From: Sulfuricellaceae bacterium
GTDB taxonomy: Bacteria; Pseudomonadota; Gammaproteobacteria; Burkholderiales; UBA9220
Direction: 5' to 3'
Assembly (NCBI GenBank): GCA_019911985.1
Contig: JAIOJO010000111.1
Span: 1 to 14,964, forward strand
DNA length: 14,964 bases
How positions within the stretch are numbered: the stretch's first letter is position 1; each line of letters begins with the position of its first letter. A model generated the notes under the pieces. It did no database searches. It worked only from the letters and a program-made list of their open reading frames with translations, and was not told where the DNA came from. Of this stretch, positions 14,801-14,964 are shown one piece after another. Both the position numbers and the translations under genes were made by a program.

Positions 14801-14898
14801 GGCAGCTTGAAAGCGGCGGCCAGACCCGCAGTCGCCAGCATGAACAGGAAAAAAAGGATGGATCGGCGATGGGCCTGCATCCAGGCGGAGAAATTCAT
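11845..14898 (-). CDS. RND efflux permease (second system)
   Basis: This 1017-residue proton-driven inner-membrane pump has helix 1 at about 13-30, a periplasmic domain to about 330, helices 2-6 at about 333-490, helix 7 at about 520-540, a second periplasmic domain, and a final helix bundle to about 1005. The helix-4 motif GLIIDDAIVMIEH has Asp399, Asp400 and Glu406 for proton relay. MPSMDEGGFILDYRSAPGTS (547-566) is the conserved post-helix-7 segment shared with CzcA-type and related pumps. It is clearly distinct from the permease at 5831-8938 and is not a recent duplicate. The substrate is unknown (metal, solvent or drug). Its ATG overlaps the stop of a periplasmic adaptor (ATGA), so it belongs to another operon entering the window. 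Its stop codon lies within the first hexamer of cassette copy C. Confidence 0.92.
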   Translation of the reverse strand: MNFSAWMQAHRRSILFFLFMLATAGLAAAFKLPVTLFPNVDFPRVVVSLDAGDRPAEQMEVEVTMPAEEAIRRVPGVRNVRSTTSRGSADISVNFAWGTDMALAASQVSQATAQILPQLPAGTQIATKRMDPTVFPILAYSLTSDAVSLTQLRDLAQYQLRPLLSGVEGVARIQVVGGAQEEYHVIVDPARLQAYGLAMGDVSRALAAANVVTAVGRLEDHYKLYLGIADTRLKSLADIRQTVLKTGANGLVRLEDVASVVRSTVPQWIRVNADGHDAVLLQVYQQPGSNSVQIAKSIKAKLNAYRAQLPKTVKIANWYDQSQLVIASAASVRDAILIGIGLAALVLLAFLRNLKITLIAIIVVPAVLAATVVLLTALHMSFNIMTLGGMAAAVGLIIDDAIVMIEHIVRRLRGASGDHHGRVLEAAREFLRPLTGSSASTVIIFIPLAFLDGVTGAFFKALSLTMAAGLAISFLVTWLAVPILADHFLNDKDANQKEGGRLTEWMHVKYAWLMCRILARPILILAGIAPLLALGWIAFHQIGSGFMPSMDEGGFILDYRSAPGTSLAETDRLLRQVEAIIRANPNVDTYSRRTGTQLGGGLTEANEGDFFIRLKSGPRAPIDEVMDRIRTQVEQQVPGLDVEMAQLMEDVIGDLTAVPQPIQIKIFSDDTAQLKSLAEKTAAAIAKIKGVVEIRNGINPSGDALDIQVDRVKASLEGVDPEAVTRMLQDALAGQVTTQIRVGVKMVGVRVWIPESLRSKENDLGKLLLRAPDGHLFPLKRVARIATISGQAQISRENFKRMVAVTARISGRDMGSTIHDIKRVMDAPNSLPPGVYYELGGLYQQQQIAFKGLMTVFAAAVALVFLLLLFLYERFLIALSILAIPLLSISAVFIGLWATGIELNISAMMGMTMIVGIVTEVAIFYFSEYQSLPAGMARVDALIEAGKNRMRPIAMTTLAAILTLLPLAFAIGQGSAMQQPLAVAIISGLVVQLPLVLLVMPVLFSVLEGGNRETRVD

Positions 14899-14964
14899 CG
14901 CGCTTTCTCCCGCACGGCCATGCCATCCTTCAACTCGTAGTTGCCGAGCACCACCACTTTCAGC
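14895..14964 (-). CDS. C-terminal end of an RND periplasmic adaptor (partial)
   Basis: The last 22 codons before the second RND permease read LKVVVLGNYELKDGMAVREK followed by Ala-Arg and TGA. The pattern (Val-rich strand, then LxDGMxVRE) is what the C-terminal beta-structure of HlyD/RND adaptor proteins looks like. The stop overlaps the permease ATG by four bases, indicating translational coupling. The rest of the gene is beyond the window edge. Position and pattern make the identity likely, although only 22 residues are visible. Confidence 0.75.
   Translation of the reverse strand, partial: LKVVVLGNYELKDGMAVREKAR

Noticed and set aside
1..14964. tRNA, rRNA, CRISPR array, transposase or integrase genes
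   Set aside because: No array of spaced repeats, no cloverleaf-like sequence and no frame with transposase or integrase motifs was recognised on either strand.

Overview
The window is GC-rich DNA from a Gram-negative bacterium. The RND tripartite efflux parts, a lipoprotein outer-membrane factor and periplasmic PepSY proteins with Sec signal peptides all point that way. The codon use and protein families look proteobacterial, most likely a betaproteobacterium, but no ribosomal or taxonomic marker is present, so that placement is inference. Every gene I accept lies on the minus strand, so transcription runs from high to low coordinates.

In order of transcription: (1) 14964-11845 is the end of a periplasmic adaptor gene, overlapping by ATGA a complete RND permease. 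(2) 11848-11547 begins with a regulatory cassette (copy C) directly at that permease's stop codon, followed by a broken remnant of a PepSY gene. It leads into a four-gene run: outer-membrane factor lipoprotein, adaptor, a CzcA/CusA-like RND permease, and a 1046-residue fusion of a P-type ATPase with a PAP2 phosphatase (11631-2594). The adaptor and permease of this run are separated by a roughly 200 bp palindromic, MITE-like insertion. (3) 2578-1233 holds a small periplasmic island: cassette copy B with a PepSY gene, a Lys/Glu-rich exported protein with its own strong-looking promoter, then cassette copy A with a second PepSY gene. (4) 1148-1 holds an ABC-2 type exporter: an ATPase and the first 78 residues of its permease.

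The unifying feature is the approximately 80-90 bp promoter/leader cassette present three times (copies A and C about 95% identical, B about 89%). Each copy carries a tandem hexamer pair with an 11-bp repeat distance at its upstream end, the layout bound by OmpR/PmrA-type response regulators. This suggests that the efflux/ATPase-PAP2 operon and the two PepSY genes respond to one envelope-stress or metal/cationic-compound signal. In copy C the PepSY start codon has been destroyed by a one-base deletion and the cassette now stands in front of the efflux operon, which looks like promoter capture after gene duplication. The most unusual protein is the P-type ATPase-PAP2 fusion, whose transport half lacks heavy-metal (P1B) signatures and resembles the CtpE/PEGL-type ATPases, while its C-terminal half keeps all three PAP2 catalytic motifs.
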